This document shows positions 20,741 to 30,344 of a stretch of DNA of 45,985 nt, in pieces. This stretch comes from Nitrosomonas sp. (GTDB taxonomy: Bacteria; Pseudomonadota; Gammaproteobacteria; Burkholderiales; Nitrosomonadaceae), in assembly GCA_021774265.1 (NCBI GenBank), contig JAJFJG010000213.1:1-45985 (forward strand). Direction: 5' to 3'. Every line of letters starts with the position of its first letter. The stretch's first letter is position 1. The position numbers were made by a program, and so were the translations under genes. Below the pieces are notes generated by a model, which made no database searches, was not told where the DNA came from, and saw nothing but the letters and a program-made list of their open reading frames with translations.

Positions 20741-22363
20741 ATTAAACTATTATTTGAAAACATTCATATTGAGTTAGCAAAGACAGGTTTTTACAAGGGG
20801 CTGAATAAATTCATCACCATAAGCAGCAAGGTATTAATCACCGGGCTTGTTTTATGGGCGGCAATTGTTCCATCTCAAGCACTGTTTGTTTTAAATGCTG
20901 TCAATGTCGCATTGCTAAACACCTTTAATATTTATTATATTTATGTGGTGTCTTTTTTTCTCGTGTTTTGTATTGGGATGGCGGTTTTCCCATCAATTGG
21001 ACAATTAGTATTGGGAAAACCCGGCGAGAAACCAGAGTTTTCTAATTTCTCTTGGTTTTCTATGATGTTTAGCGCAGGCATGGGTGTCGGTTTGATGGTT
21101 TTCTCTACAGCTGAACCACTTTGGCATTTTGGTGGTAATCCAGAAATTATTAAAAACGATATTGAGCCGCACACCGATGAAGCCGTCCAATCATCATTTC
21201 GCTATGCATTTTTACACTATGGCCTCCACCCATGGGGTATCTATGTGGCAGTCGGTTTAAGTATGGCGTATTTCTCTCATGTACATAATCTCCCATTGAC
21301 TGTACGCTCATCTCTGGCGCCACTATTTGGGCGGTACTTAAATGGCTACATTGGGCACCTCTTAGATATTACCGCAATCATTGCAACATTGCTGGGTGTG
21401 GCTGTAACGATTGGTTACGGCGTCAGTCAACTGATTACTGGTTTTGATAGTTTAATTGAAATAGATTGGGTTATGTCTTCTGGAGCAAACCCAGCACCAA
21501 CGAAAGTTTCACTTATGATTGTGTTGATAATAGTCATGCTTTTAGCAACAATCTCAGCAGCGACGGGGATTGGACGTGGGGTTAAATATCTGAGTAATCT
21601 TAACTTAGGACTATCGATAGTTCTGTTGTTAGTTTTCTTGTTTTCCGGGTCGTTAATATTTTCACTTAAACTTTATGGTAGCGCATTGATTGATTACCTT
21701 CTAACCTTGCCTGCAACTTCATTTGCGGTGTTTGAAATAAACACACCGCTGGGTGATTGGCAAGAAAGCGGCACCATACTGTATTGGGCATGGTGGATTG
21801 CATTTGCGCCATTTGTTGGTTTATTCCTTGCGCGTATTTCCAGAGGTCGGTCAATTCGTGAATTTGTACTTGGCGCCATGCTTGCACCTGCCGCCATGTG
21901 TTTTGTTTGGATGGCCTTGATAGGCGGTACGGCGGTTAATCTTGAACTGGCTGGGGTAGCTAATGGCACAATCATTGATGCAGCGCCATCCGCGCAATTA
22001 TTTGAAACACTAAATGTGTTGCTGTCCAGCGGGATGGCGAATCTGATTTCTGCGCTGGCTGTAGTGTTGATTCTAACTTTCCTGATTACCTCGGCGGATT
22101 CAGGTGTGCTCATTCTTAATACGATTATGGCGGGCGGCAGTCGACTGCCGACGATTAAACATCGGTTTATTTGGGGGATGATTCTCATGCTGGTTATTGG
22201 CACACTGTTGATGGTCGGTAACGGAGGATTGGAGGCTTTGCAAAAAGCCATGATTATTGGTTCGTTGCCTTTTTCAATGGTGATGGTGCTAATGTGCATA
22301 TCTGTCATTAAGGAAATTCTTGGAAGCAAAAAACGTAAGGCGTTGGCGTCTAGAAAGACATGA
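20741..22363 (+). CDS. BCCT-family (betaine/choline/carnitine) transporter; start uncertain
   Basis: Multi-TM with BCCT signatures FSAGMGVGLMVFSTAEPLWHF, YGLHPWGIYVAVGLSMAYF and ILYWAWWIAFAPFVGLFLARISRGRSIREFVLG. ORF open from TTG 20654. Start given here is the position after the aGAGGAG SD-like site and needs verification. Confidence 0.85.
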   Translation: MKLLFENIHIELAKTGFYKGLNKFITISSKVLITGLVLWAAIVPSQALFVLNAVNVALLNTFNIYYIYVVSFFLVFCIGMAVFPSIGQLVLGKPGEKPEFSNFSWFSMMFSAGMGVGLMVFSTAEPLWHFGGNPEIIKNDIEPHTDEAVQSSFRYAFLHYGLHPWGIYVAVGLSMAYFSHVHNLPLTVRSSLAPLFGRYLNGYIGHLLDITAIIATLLGVAVTIGYGVSQLITGFDSLIEIDWVMSSGANPAPTKVSLMIVLIIVMLLATISAATGIGRGVKYLSNLNLGLSIVLLLVFLFSGSLIFSLKLYGSALIDYLLTLPATSFAVFEINTPLGDWQESGTILYWAWWIAFAPFVGLFLARISRGRSIREFVLGAMLAPAAMCFVWMALIGGTAVNLELAGVANGTIIDAAPSAQLFETLNVLLSSGMANLISALAVVLILTFLITSADSGVLILNTIMAGGSRLPTIKHRFIWGMILMLVIGTLLMVGNGGLEALQKAMIIGSLPFSMVMVLMCISVIKEILGSKKRKALASRKT

Positions 22364-22497
22364 ATTTACAATTTGCTGAGTTGCCATTACTCTGGGTTGG
22401 GTTAAATTTCTGGGCTTAAACTAAGGTTAGTGATATCTTATTAAACAGCCGCATTAGAGGTTGCATTGTTTTTAGTAAAATAAATTGGAGCTTTAAA

Positions 22498-22806
22498 ATG
22501 AAAAAATTGAATTTAGTATTCTGCATTTCTGCATTGGCTGTTTTGGTTGGCTGCGGAAGTGGAAGTGATTACACGCCTGCAGTAGATGCTAGTGGTGAGC
22601 AAATATTTTCTACTGCTTGTACGGAATGTCATAAGCCAGTAAATGCTGATGTTGCGATGATAATCAGCGAAGGGATGGCAAATAAAGATGCAATTATTAA
22701 TAAAGTACAGTCAGGGAGCATGAGAATGACAGCTTTCCCAAATATTCAGGGTGATGCGGCAGATCGTTTGGCTGAGTATATATTGGCAAATAGCGCGACT
22801 CAATAA
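22498..22806 (+). CDS. Lipoprotein monoheme c-type cytochrome
   Basis: Lipobox LVGC, heme motif CTECH, candidate distal Met in SGSMRMTAFP. 102 aa. Confidence 0.88.
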   Translation: MKKLNLVFCISALAVLVGCGSGSDYTPAVDASGEQIFSTACTECHKPVNADVAMIISEGMANKDAIINKVQSGSMRMTAFPNIQGDAADRLAEYILANSATQ

Positions 22807-22812
22807 AGATTC

Positions 22813-22848
22813 CCTGCTATGTCTGAGAGTACTCCCAGACATAGCAGG
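22813..22848. terminator. Bidirectional hairpin between convergent cytochrome c and hemN-like genes
   Basis: 13-bp perfect stem CCTGCTATGTCTG-agagtactcc-CAGACATAGCAGG directly between stop codons. Lacks a long U-tract. Confidence 0.6.
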
Positions 22849-22850
22849 TT

Positions 22851-24290
22851 CTAGATTGTGTTCGTGATGATACGTCGTTCATTATATTCTCGTAGGTATT
22901 TATCAAAAACCATACATATACTACAGATTAACAACCTGCCTTTTGGTGTGACGGTCATTTCTTCATCATTCAACGTTACTAAACCTAGTTTTTTATATTC
23001 CAATAGTTCAACCATTTCTGTTCCAAAATAGTGCTTAAAATCTATAGGAAATGCGGTTTCTATTAATTCGAATGATAGTATGGAATTACACATTAACATG
23101 TGCATAACCAAGCGTCGTAATAAATCGTCAGTTGTTAATTTCAGGCTGCGCATGATGGGTAGCGTGTTTTGTTTTAATTTGTGATAATACTGATCAAAGT
23201 CGCAGTAATTTTGACTATAGGTTGGCCCAATACTACCGATCGCAGAAACCCCTAACCCAATTAGGTCGCAATCAACGTGTGTCGAGTAACCTTGGAAATT
23301 AAGATAAAGTCGGCCTTGCTGTAACGCGACAACTAACTTGTCGTCATGTCTTGCAAAATGATTGATGCCAATGTGAACATACTCATGTTTTGTTAGCTGA
23401 TTAATGGCATGCCGAATGATTTCTAGTTTGGCTTCAGTTAATGGCGAATCTTTTACTTTAATACGTCTCTGTGCCTTAAAGTTTTCAGGCAAATGAATGT
23501 AATTTACTAAAGAAATTCTGTTGGGACGCGCATTAATAATTTTTTCTAGTGTTCGATCAAACTTATCGATATTTTGCTTGGGCAATCCATAGGCTAGGCC
23601 AATGTTGATGGAGTTGAATTTTTCCTGTTGCGCTTCATGTATGACGCGCAAAGTATCATCTTCATTCTGATTACGATGTGCAGTCTGTTGTACCTCACAG
23701 TCAAAATCTTGCACACTCAAAGTAATGCTGTTGAAGCCTATTTCTCTCAGTATTGATATCGAGCCATTTTTTGTTAAGCGCGGGTCGACCTCGATCGCGC
23801 ATTCTCCATTTTTTGTGAGGCTGAAATATTGATAGATTCCGCTTATTAATCGATACAGCTGATCCTCATTTAGCATGGAAGGCGTTCCGCCACCAAAGTA
23901 AACTTGTTCTACAGAAGTGTCATTCTGGAATAACTCTTTTTGTAATTTTATTTCGCGTAAAAGAAAGCTGATATATTTCTCAATATCAGCTTTCTTATTT
24001 GTATTGATATGATTGTGTTTGTAATAAAAGCATAACGATCTACAGAATGGGATGTGCGCATAAATAGATAAAGGTCGGCGAGCGCCGCCGATTTTGCGAT
24101 TTTCAGCCCAATTTTCATGGGCAGATGCATCAAAGGTGTCTATAAAATAATCAATGCTTGGGTACAGTGGATAGTTCGGCATTTTAATGTCAAAACGACG
24201 AATAACATCGAGATCAGCTTCAAGCGTTCCAATGGGGTTTAGTGAGTACACAGGGGTGTCTCTTATATTTGTGGTGCGTTGATAAGTCAA
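22851..24290 (-). CDS. HemN-family protein (oxygen-independent coproporphyrinogen III oxidase-like) with degenerate radical-SAM Cys motif
   Basis: HemN-like throughout (VIRRFDIKMPNYPLYPSIDYF, YFGGGTPSMLNEDQL, SLSVQDFDCEVQQTAHRNQ, NFQGYSTHVDCDLIGLGVSAIGSIG), but HIPFCRSLCFYYKHN in place of HIPFCxxxCxxCxC. Confidence 0.88.
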   Translation of the reverse strand: MTYQRTTNIRDTPVYSLNPIGTLEADLDVIRRFDIKMPNYPLYPSIDYFIDTFDASAHENWAENRKIGGARRPLSIYAHIPFCRSLCFYYKHNHINTNKKADIEKYISFLLREIKLQKELFQNDTSVEQVYFGGGTPSMLNEDQLYRLISGIYQYFSLTKNGECAIEVDPRLTKNGSISILREIGFNSITLSVQDFDCEVQQTAHRNQNEDDTLRVIHEAQQEKFNSINIGLAYGLPKQNIDKFDRTLEKIINARPNRISLVNYIHLPENFKAQRRIKVKDSPLTEAKLEIIRHAINQLTKHEYVHIGINHFARHDDKLVVALQQGRLYLNFQGYSTHVDCDLIGLGVSAIGSIGPTYSQNYCDFDQYYHKLKQNTLPIMRSLKLTTDDLLRRLVMHMLMCNSILSFELIETAFPIDFKHYFGTEMVELLEYKKLGLVTLNDEEMTVTPKGRLLICSICMVFDKYLREYNERRIITNTI

Positions 24291-24312
24291 CGATACAAGA
24301 TTAAATAACCAT

Positions 24313-24328
24313 TACCATTAAAATGGTA
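24313..24328. promoter_or_regulatory. Inverted repeat TACCATT-AA-AATGGTA, candidate operator in the hemN/fnr intergenic region
   Basis: Perfect 7-bp arms read directly from sequence. Confidence 0.35.
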
Positions 24329-24510
24329 CCAATTAATTTAAGATCAACAAAAGGAAAAGACAGGGTCTCCTACGCTTGGTCGACTAATTGTTCGGTTGTT
24401 ATTTAATTCGAGAATTTTAAAAATATGCCTAAGCAATAACTTTCACTTCAAGAATGCCCTTTTTTACAACAAAGTCGGTAAAATGATACCTGCAGTGGAG
24501 TTTTCTTGTT

Positions 24511-24524
24511 TTGATCCATGTCAA
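24511..24524. promoter_or_regulatory. FNR-box candidate
   Basis: TTGATCCATGTCAA versus consensus TTGAT-N4-ATCAA (9/10 conserved positions), 31 bp upstream of the FNR-like ORF start. Confidence 0.65.
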
Positions 24525-24555
24525 TGCAAGGGATAATGAAGAGTAATTTTCTTAT

Positions 24556-25305
24556 TTGAGAAATGCAGTTTTACAAGATACCTTGACACCAAAGCATCTT
24601 AAAGCCTCACATATACAACCGAATTGTTCAACGTGTAGCTTGCGAGAACTGTGCTTGCCTGTAGGCCTTGATGAACCAGAAGTCGAGGCTCTTGGTGATT
24701 TAGTTAATCATAAATGTCAGGTTAAACGTGGTGAATATTTGCATCGAGCAGGTTCAGACTTTAAGTCACTTTACGCGGTACGTAGGGGGGTTTTTAAAAC
24801 TTGCATCCTAGAAAAAGATGGCCGTCAGCAAGTGACTGGTTTTCATATGACGGGAGAGTTAATTGGGTTGGATGCGATTAGCACAGAGCGACATACTTGT
24901 GATGCCATTGCGCTAGAAGATAGTGAGGTATGCGAAATTCCATTTGCTAAACTTGAAGAAATGGGCCGAAATATTCCGCCATTAATGCATCATTTTCATA
25001 AAATAATGAGCCGCGAAATTGTAAAAGATCATGGTGTGATGATGTTGCTTGGTAGCATGAAAGCAGAAGAACGTTTGGCTACCTTCTTGTTGAATTTATC
25101 GCGTCGTTATTTTAAGCGAGGTTATTCTTCTTCTGATTTTATCTTGCGTATGACACGAGAAGAGATAGGAAGTTATCTAGGTCTTAAGTTGGAAACTGTA
25201 AGTCGTGCTTTTTCCAGGCTACAGGAAGAGGGCATTATTACAGTGAAGAACAAACATATAAATATTAGTGATATTGACCGCCTAAGAAGCAAAATTGGCG
25301 GTTAA
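24556..25305 (+). CDS. fnr: FNR-type Crp/Fnr transcriptional regulator
   Basis: N-terminal CSTCSLRELC (C-x2-C-x5-C) plus central Cys in VCEIPF gives four FNR [4Fe-4S] ligands. Recognition helix ETVSRAFSRLQEEG with E--SR. Confidence 0.92.
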   Translation: MRNAVLQDTLTPKHLKASHIQPNCSTCSLRELCLPVGLDEPEVEALGDLVNHKCQVKRGEYLHRAGSDFKSLYAVRRGVFKTCILEKDGRQQVTGFHMTGELIGLDAISTERHTCDAIALEDSEVCEIPFAKLEEMGRNIPPLMHHFHKIMSREIVKDHGVMMLLGSMKAEERLATFLLNLSRRYFKRGYSSSDFILRMTREEIGSYLGLKLETVSRAFSRLQEEGIITVKNKHINISDIDRLRSKIGG

Positions 25306-25456
25306 CTAGATAACTCCTTGTAAGTTTGGTCATGTCGGCTCTGTATTTTTTTGTTTGACGTGGAGTTCTCTGAAGACGGATTTATTAATAGCAATGCAAC
25401 GTGTTCATTTCCTTTTCGTGGTTGTCGGCGTCTATTTGTCTAAGGTCTATTCTGCC

Positions 25457-25484
25457 TTGAGTAGGCGCTGGAACATGCTATAAT
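25457..25484 (+). promoter_or_regulatory. Promoter for rpsB (TTGAGT-N16-TATAAT)
   Basis: -35 at 25457-25462, -10 TATAAT at 25479-25484. Implies a ~125 nt 5' leader. Confidence 0.75.
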
Positions 25485-25615
25485 GCCGAGATAATTTATG
25501 GTTGCGACCGGGAGGTTTGGTGTCCGTAAATTAAATACACACACTCATCAAATAAGATGCACGCGATATATCGGGCTGTCACGATGGGTGGAGGCTTAAT
25601 CTTAAAGGAGAATTT

Positions 25616-26341
25616 ATGTCGGTCACGATGCGACAAATGTTAGAGGCGGGTGTTCATTTCGGACATCAAACTCGTTTCTGGAATCCAAAAATGGCGCCCT
25701 ATATTTTTGGGCAGCGCAATAAAATCCATATCATCAATTTGGAAAAAACGATGGTGATGTATCAGGATGCAATGAAGCATGTGCGGCAATTAGCCGCAAA
25801 TAAGTCGACTATATTGTTTGTGGGTACCAAACGACAAGCTCGTGACATTGTGCGAGAGGAAGCGATACGTAGTGGCTCGCCTTACGTTGATCAGCGTTGG
25901 CTCGGCGGAATGATGACCAACTTCAAAACCATTAAGTTGTCTATTAAACGTTTGCATGATATGGAAATGATGGCGCAAGATGGCACGCTGGACAAGCTAG
26001 TTAAAAAAGAGGCGCTGGATATTCAGCGCGAATTAGCCAAACTTAATAGCAGCCTGGGTGGTATAAAAGATATGAAAGGTTTGCCTGATGTTATGTTTGT
26101 CATCGATGTTGGTTACCAGAAAGGTGCGATCACTGAAGCGAAGAAACTCGGCATTCCAGTAATTGGCGTGGTTGATACCAACCATAATCCAGATGGTCTG
26201 CAATATGTGATTCCAGGTAATGATGACTCAAGTCAAGCAATACGTCTTTATGCGCGTGGCGTGGCAGATGCGATTCTTGAGGGGCGTAATCAGTCCATTC
26301 AAGAAATAGTCGAAATGAGTCAGGAAGAAATAGCCAGCTAG
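25616..26341 (+). CDS. rpsB: 30S ribosomal protein S2
   Basis: [45 protein letters not shown]. Confidence 0.99.
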   Translation: MSVTMRQMLEAGVHFGHQTRFWNPKMAPYIFGQRNKIHIINLEKTMVMYQDAMKHVRQLAANKSTILFVGTKRQARDIVREEAIRSGSPYVDQRWLGGMMTNFKTIKLSIKRLHDMEMMAQDGTLDKLVKKEALDIQRELAKLNSSLGGIKDMKGLPDVMFVIDVGYQKGAITEAKKLGIPVIGVVDTNHNPDGLQYVIPGNDDSSQAIRLYARGVADAILEGRNQSIQEIVEMSQEEIAS

Positions 26342-26353
26342 CATTTTACAAAT

Positions 26354-26386
26354 ATAAATATAGAGAAGTTACTTTTCTATATTTAT
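26354..26386 (+). other. AT-rich hairpin between rpsB and tsf
   Basis: ATAAATATAGA ... TCTATATTTAT, perfect 11-bp stem in the intergenic region, no U-tract. Confidence 0.5.
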
Positions 26387-26446
26387 GCGCCACTCAAGTT
26401 AAGAAGTATCAAAGATTTTTAGAATAATTTAGTGTCTGGAGTAGAT

Positions 26447-27346
26447 ATGGCGGATATTACCGCGAGTATGGTAAAAGAGCTTCGTGAATTAACAGGGCTC
26501 GGCATGATGGAGTGCAAGAAAGCTTTAGTAGAGACTAGTGGTGATATTAAAGCAGCTGAGGATTTAATGCGAATTAAAAGTGGCGCCAAAGCGAATAAAG
26601 CAGCAAGCAGAATTGCTGCCGAAGGTGTTATTGGTGCACATATTGCAGTTGGGAATAAAACAGGGGCATTAGTTGAGGTCAATTGTGAAACAGACTTTGT
26701 TGCTAAAAATGGGGATTTCATAAAATTTTCTAATGACCTTGCAGTATTAGTTGTTGCCAAAAAGCTAACTGACATTGCCGCGCTAAGTGACGCAGAGCTA
26801 CCAAGCGGAGAAACAGTGGAAAACTGTCGCAAAGAATTAGTTATGAAGCTTGGTGAAAACATTTCGGTACGTCGGTGCGCCTATCATGTTACTGATGGAC
26901 GACTAACCACCTATTTGCATGGCATAAAAATTGGTGTCTTAGTCGATAGCGTTGGTGGTGATGAGGGATTAGGAAAAGACTTGGCGATGCATATTGCGGC
27001 GAGTAAGCCTGTTTGTGTTTCTAAAAACCAAGTGTCAGCTGAATTATTAGAACGCGAACGCCAGATATTTTCCGCGCAAGCAGCTGAGAGCGGTAAGCCC
27101 GCCAATATTGTTGAAAAAATGGTAGAAGGACGGGTTGCCAAGTATCTCGCAGAAATAACCTTGCTTGGCCAGCCTTTCGTTAAAAACCCGGATCAAACAA
27201 TAGAAAAATTATTGGCTGAGAAATCAGCAAAAGTTAATAGTTTCTCGATGTTTGTAGTTGGTGAGGGTATTGAGAAAAAGACAGAGGATTTTGCTGCTGA
27301 AGTAAAAGCACAGCAGGAACAAGTTAACGCAAATAAGGCGTCTTAG
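26447..27346 (+). CDS. tsf: Elongation factor Ts
   Basis: [29 protein letters not shown]. The ORF track starts upstream at GTG 26432. Confidence 0.98.
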   Translation: MADITASMVKELRELTGLGMMECKKALVETSGDIKAAEDLMRIKSGAKANKAASRIAAEGVIGAHIAVGNKTGALVEVNCETDFVAKNGDFIKFSNDLAVLVVAKKLTDIAALSDAELPSGETVENCRKELVMKLGENISVRRCAYHVTDGRLTTYLHGIKIGVLVDSVGGDEGLGKDLAMHIAASKPVCVSKNQVSAELLERERQIFSAQAAESGKPANIVEKMVEGRVAKYLAEITLLGQPFVKNPDQTIEKLLAEKSAKVNSFSMFVVGEGIEKKTEDFAAEVKAQQEQVNANKAS

Positions 27347-27353
27347 TCGGTCA

Positions 27354-28064
27354 ATGGCTGAATATAAACGCATTCTGCTGAAAATTTCTGGCGAAGCTCT
27401 AATGGGTGAAGACAGTTATGGTATTAATCATGCGGTGATGCAGCATATTGTCTCTGAAATAAATGAAATAAAGCGGTTAGGTGTCGAGTTAGCTATTGTT
27501 GTTGGTGGTGGTAATATCTTTCGTGGCATGCAGTCTGCAAATGATGGCATTGAGCGCGTTACTGCGGACCATATGGGTATGCTGGCCACCGTTATGAATG
27601 CATTGGCGTTAAGAGATGTTATGAAGCAAAGTGGGCTAGTAGGACGTGTGCAATCCGCTTTGAATATTGAACAAATTGTTGAGCCATATATACGTGGAAA
27701 AGCAATACGCTATTTACAAGAAGGCGATATACTTATTTTTGCAGCAGGCACGGGAAACCCTTTTTTTACGACAGATACAGCTGCTGCTTTGCGTGGGATG
27801 GAAATGAATGTCGACATTGTTCTCAAAGCAACGAAAGTTGATGGGATCTATACCAGCGATCCCAAAATTCACCCTGAAGCGACTCGCTATCAAACGTTGT
27901 CTTTCAGTGAAGCTATTACTAGAAACTTGCAGGTTATGGATGCAACGGCTTTAACTTTATGTAGAGATCAGAAGTTGCCGCTCAATGTGTTTAGTATTTT
28001 TAAAGCGGGGGCACTTAAAAGAATTGTGATGGGGGAAGATGAAGGAACCTTTGTCACTGTTTGA
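27354..28064 (+). CDS. pyrH: Uridylate kinase
   Basis: [41 protein letters not shown]. Confidence 0.98.
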   Translation: MAEYKRILLKISGEALMGEDSYGINHAVMQHIVSEINEIKRLGVELAIVVGGGNIFRGMQSANDGIERVTADHMGMLATVMNALALRDVMKQSGLVGRVQSALNIEQIVEPYIRGKAIRYLQEGDILIFAAGTGNPFFTTDTAAALRGMEMNVDIVLKATKVDGIYTSDPKIHPEATRYQTLSFSEAITRNLQVMDATALTLCRDQKLPLNVFSIFKAGALKRIVMGEDEGTFVTV

Positions 28065-28114
28065 TTTTTGAACTCACAAGGTTCCAATTACAAAAATACA
28101 AACGGGATATTTTT

Positions 28115-28672
28115 ATGATTGTCGATGTAAAAAAAACTGCTGAGCAGAAAATGCAAAAAAGTCTGGAAGCTTTAAAAATTGACTTGAGTAAAGTAAGAAG
28201 TGGACGGCCACATACTGGTTTGCTAGATCATGTCACGGTCGATTATTATGGATCACCGACACCACTTAGCCAAGTTGCCAATGTCACTTTGGCTGATGCG
28301 CGTACAATTGGTGTTATTCCATGGGATAAGAAAATGATGGGCGGCATTGAAAAAGCCATACGTGACTCTGATCTTGGATTAAATCCGATGACAGTTGGCG
28401 AAATGGTTCGTGTCCCCATGCCGCCTTTGACCGAAGAACGTCGACGTGATCTAACTAAAATAGTTAAACAAGAAGCGGAATCTGTGCGCGTTGCGATGCG
28501 AAATATCAGGCGCGATGCAAATACGCAATTAAAAGACTTAGAGAAAGAGAAAGAAATTTCAACCGATGATGAACGTAGAGGTCAAGATGAGATTCAAAAA
28601 TTAACGGATCGCTATATCGCTGAAATTGACAAACTATTGCAAGTGAAAGAAGCTGAATTAATGGCTGTTTAA
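28115..28672 (+). CDS. frr: Ribosome recycling factor
   Basis: [46 protein letters not shown]. The ORF track extends upstream to 28061. Confidence 0.97.
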   Translation: MIVDVKKTAEQKMQKSLEALKIDLSKVRSGRPHTGLLDHVTVDYYGSPTPLSQVANVTLADARTIGVIPWDKKMMGGIEKAIRDSDLGLNPMTVGEMVRVPMPPLTEERRRDLTKIVKQEAESVRVAMRNIRRDANTQLKDLEKEKEISTDDERRGQDEIQKLTDRYIAEIDKLLQVKEAELMAV

Positions 28673-28673
28673 T

Positions 28674-29468
28674 ATGCCGAAAGGTCTAAGCTCAACTCGA
28701 GAGGTTCCTAAAACCAATATTGTTCCGCAACATATTGCCATCATCATGGATGGTAATGGTCGGTGGGCAAAGAATCGCTTTATGCCGCGTGTTGCTGGAC
28801 ATAAACAAGGTGTTGGAGCAGTACGTGATATTATCAAAGCTTGTATTGAGCGCGGTGTAAAATACTTAACATTATTTGCTTTTAGTAGTGAAAACTGGCG
28901 CAGGCCGGAAGATGAAGTGTCATTTCTGATGCAATTGTTTGTTGGTGCATTAGAGCAGGAAGTCGCTAAGCTTCATGAAAATGATATCTGCTTTAAAGTC
29001 ATAGGTGACGTATCAAAATTTGAACCAAAAATAATTCGGTTTATCCGTGATGGTGAAAACTTGACAGCTAATAATACACAACTCACTTTTACTATAGCGG
29101 CAAATTATGGTGGGCGATGGGATATTTTACAAGCAACCAAAAAAATGATAGCCCAGCAGAAAAAAACACCGGAAGATTACCAGGAAGAGGATTTAGCACA
29201 ATATCTTGCCATGAGTTATGCGCCCGAGCCTGATTTATTTGTTCGCACAGGCGGGGAGTGTCGTATAAGTAATTTTTTATTATGGCAGCTAGCTTATACC
29301 GAATTATATTTCACAGATACGCTGTGGCCCGACTTTGATGTCCACGCGCTGGACCAAGCCATTCATTCTTACCAACAACGAGAGCGCCGGTTTGGGCGTA
29401 CAAGTGAACAGGTTCTACAGCCTGAGACTAACAAGCCTTCTGAAGTTTTTGCCAAAAGCGAAGCGTAA
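28674..29468 (+). CDS. uppS: Isoprenyl (undecaprenyl) transferase
   Basis: HIAIIMDGNGRWAKNRFMPRVAGHKQGV; LFAFSSENWRRPEDEV; DLFVRTGGECRISNFLLWQLAYTELYFT. Confidence 0.97.
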   Translation: MPKGLSSTREVPKTNIVPQHIAIIMDGNGRWAKNRFMPRVAGHKQGVGAVRDIIKACIERGVKYLTLFAFSSENWRRPEDEVSFLMQLFVGALEQEVAKLHENDICFKVIGDVSKFEPKIIRFIRDGENLTANNTQLTFTIAANYGGRWDILQATKKMIAQQKKTPEDYQEEDLAQYLAMSYAPEPDLFVRTGGECRISNFLLWQLAYTELYFTDTLWPDFDVHALDQAIHSYQQRERRFGRTSEQVLQPETNKPSEVFAKSEA

Positions 29469-29519
29469 GCCAACTATCTCATCAATTAGCGTGGACTTTC
29501 CACAAGGCACCTTCTTTCA

Positions 29520-30344
29520 ATGCTTAAAACTCGTATTATTACCGCAGCTATCTTGTTACCTACATTTCTTGCAGCATTACTATATTTCCAACCAATTTTC
29601 TGGGCAACTTTATTACTGGCTTTAACAGTAATAGGGGCGCGAGAGTGGTGTAAATTGGCCGATTTTTCCGTAAGGAACGCAATAATTTTCATGTTGCTTA
29701 CAGCATTAATGGGTGGTGAATTATTGTTTCTACTAAGCGAGTCAATTACTAGTGATCATTATACGCCGTTGTTTACGATCATTTATAGTTTATCATTCGT
29801 GTTTTGGGTGCTTGTCGCCCCTTTACTTTTGAGATTAACTAAACCAATTAAAACCCCCATTATTTTGATGGTGCTTGGTTGGTTGATTCTTTTGCCAACC
29901 TGTCTTGCATTGTATCAGTTGCGAGAAATAAGTCCGAAGATGTTACTTGGGATTATGGCGACTGTTTGGATAGCGGATAGCGCTGCCTATTTTTTTGGAC
30001 GCACTTTTGGAAAACACAAACTCGCGGCTGTTATTAGCCCCGGCAAAACATGGGAAGGCGTTGCTGGTGCGCTACTGACCGTTTTTGTCTATGCATTTAT
30101 CTGGTATCAGTTGACAAACGATGAGTCCCTGTCGACCTTTTTAATCCCATTGTTGCTTGTGCTCACTGTGCTAGGCGTTATTGGCGATTTGTTTGAATCT
30201 ATGATGAAACGTCAGGCAGGTTTGAAAGATAGCGGTAACATTCTGCCGGGTCACGGCGGCATATTAGATCGCATTGATGCACTGACCTCAACACTTCCCG
30301 TTGCCATGCTAGCTTTTATCTTCTTTTATTCCGCTAAATTATGA
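29520..30344 (+). CDS. cdsA: Phosphatidate cytidylyltransferase
   Basis: Multi-TM; signature [29 protein letters not shown]. Confidence 0.96.
   Translation: MLKTRIITAAILLPTFLAALLYFQPIFWATLLLALTVIGAREWCKLADFSVRNAIIFMLLTALMGGELLFLLSESITSDHYTPLFTIIYSLSFVFWVLVAPLLLRLTKPIKTPIILMVLGWLILLPTCLALYQLREISPKMLLGIMATVWIADSAAYFFGRTFGKHKLAAVISPGKTWEGVAGALLTVFVYAFIWYQLTNDESLSTFLIPLLLVLTVLGVIGDLFESMMKRQAGLKDSGNILPGHGGILDRIDALTSTLPVAMLAFIFFYSAKL

Noticed and set aside
21694-22329. 211-aa minus-strand ORF antisense to the BCCT gene
   Set aside because: Long but entirely antisense to conserved transporter sequence; composition is the typical shadow of TM-coding codons.
26419-26862. 147-aa minus-strand ORF antisense to tsf
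   Set aside because: Shadow ORF of tsf; no independent features.
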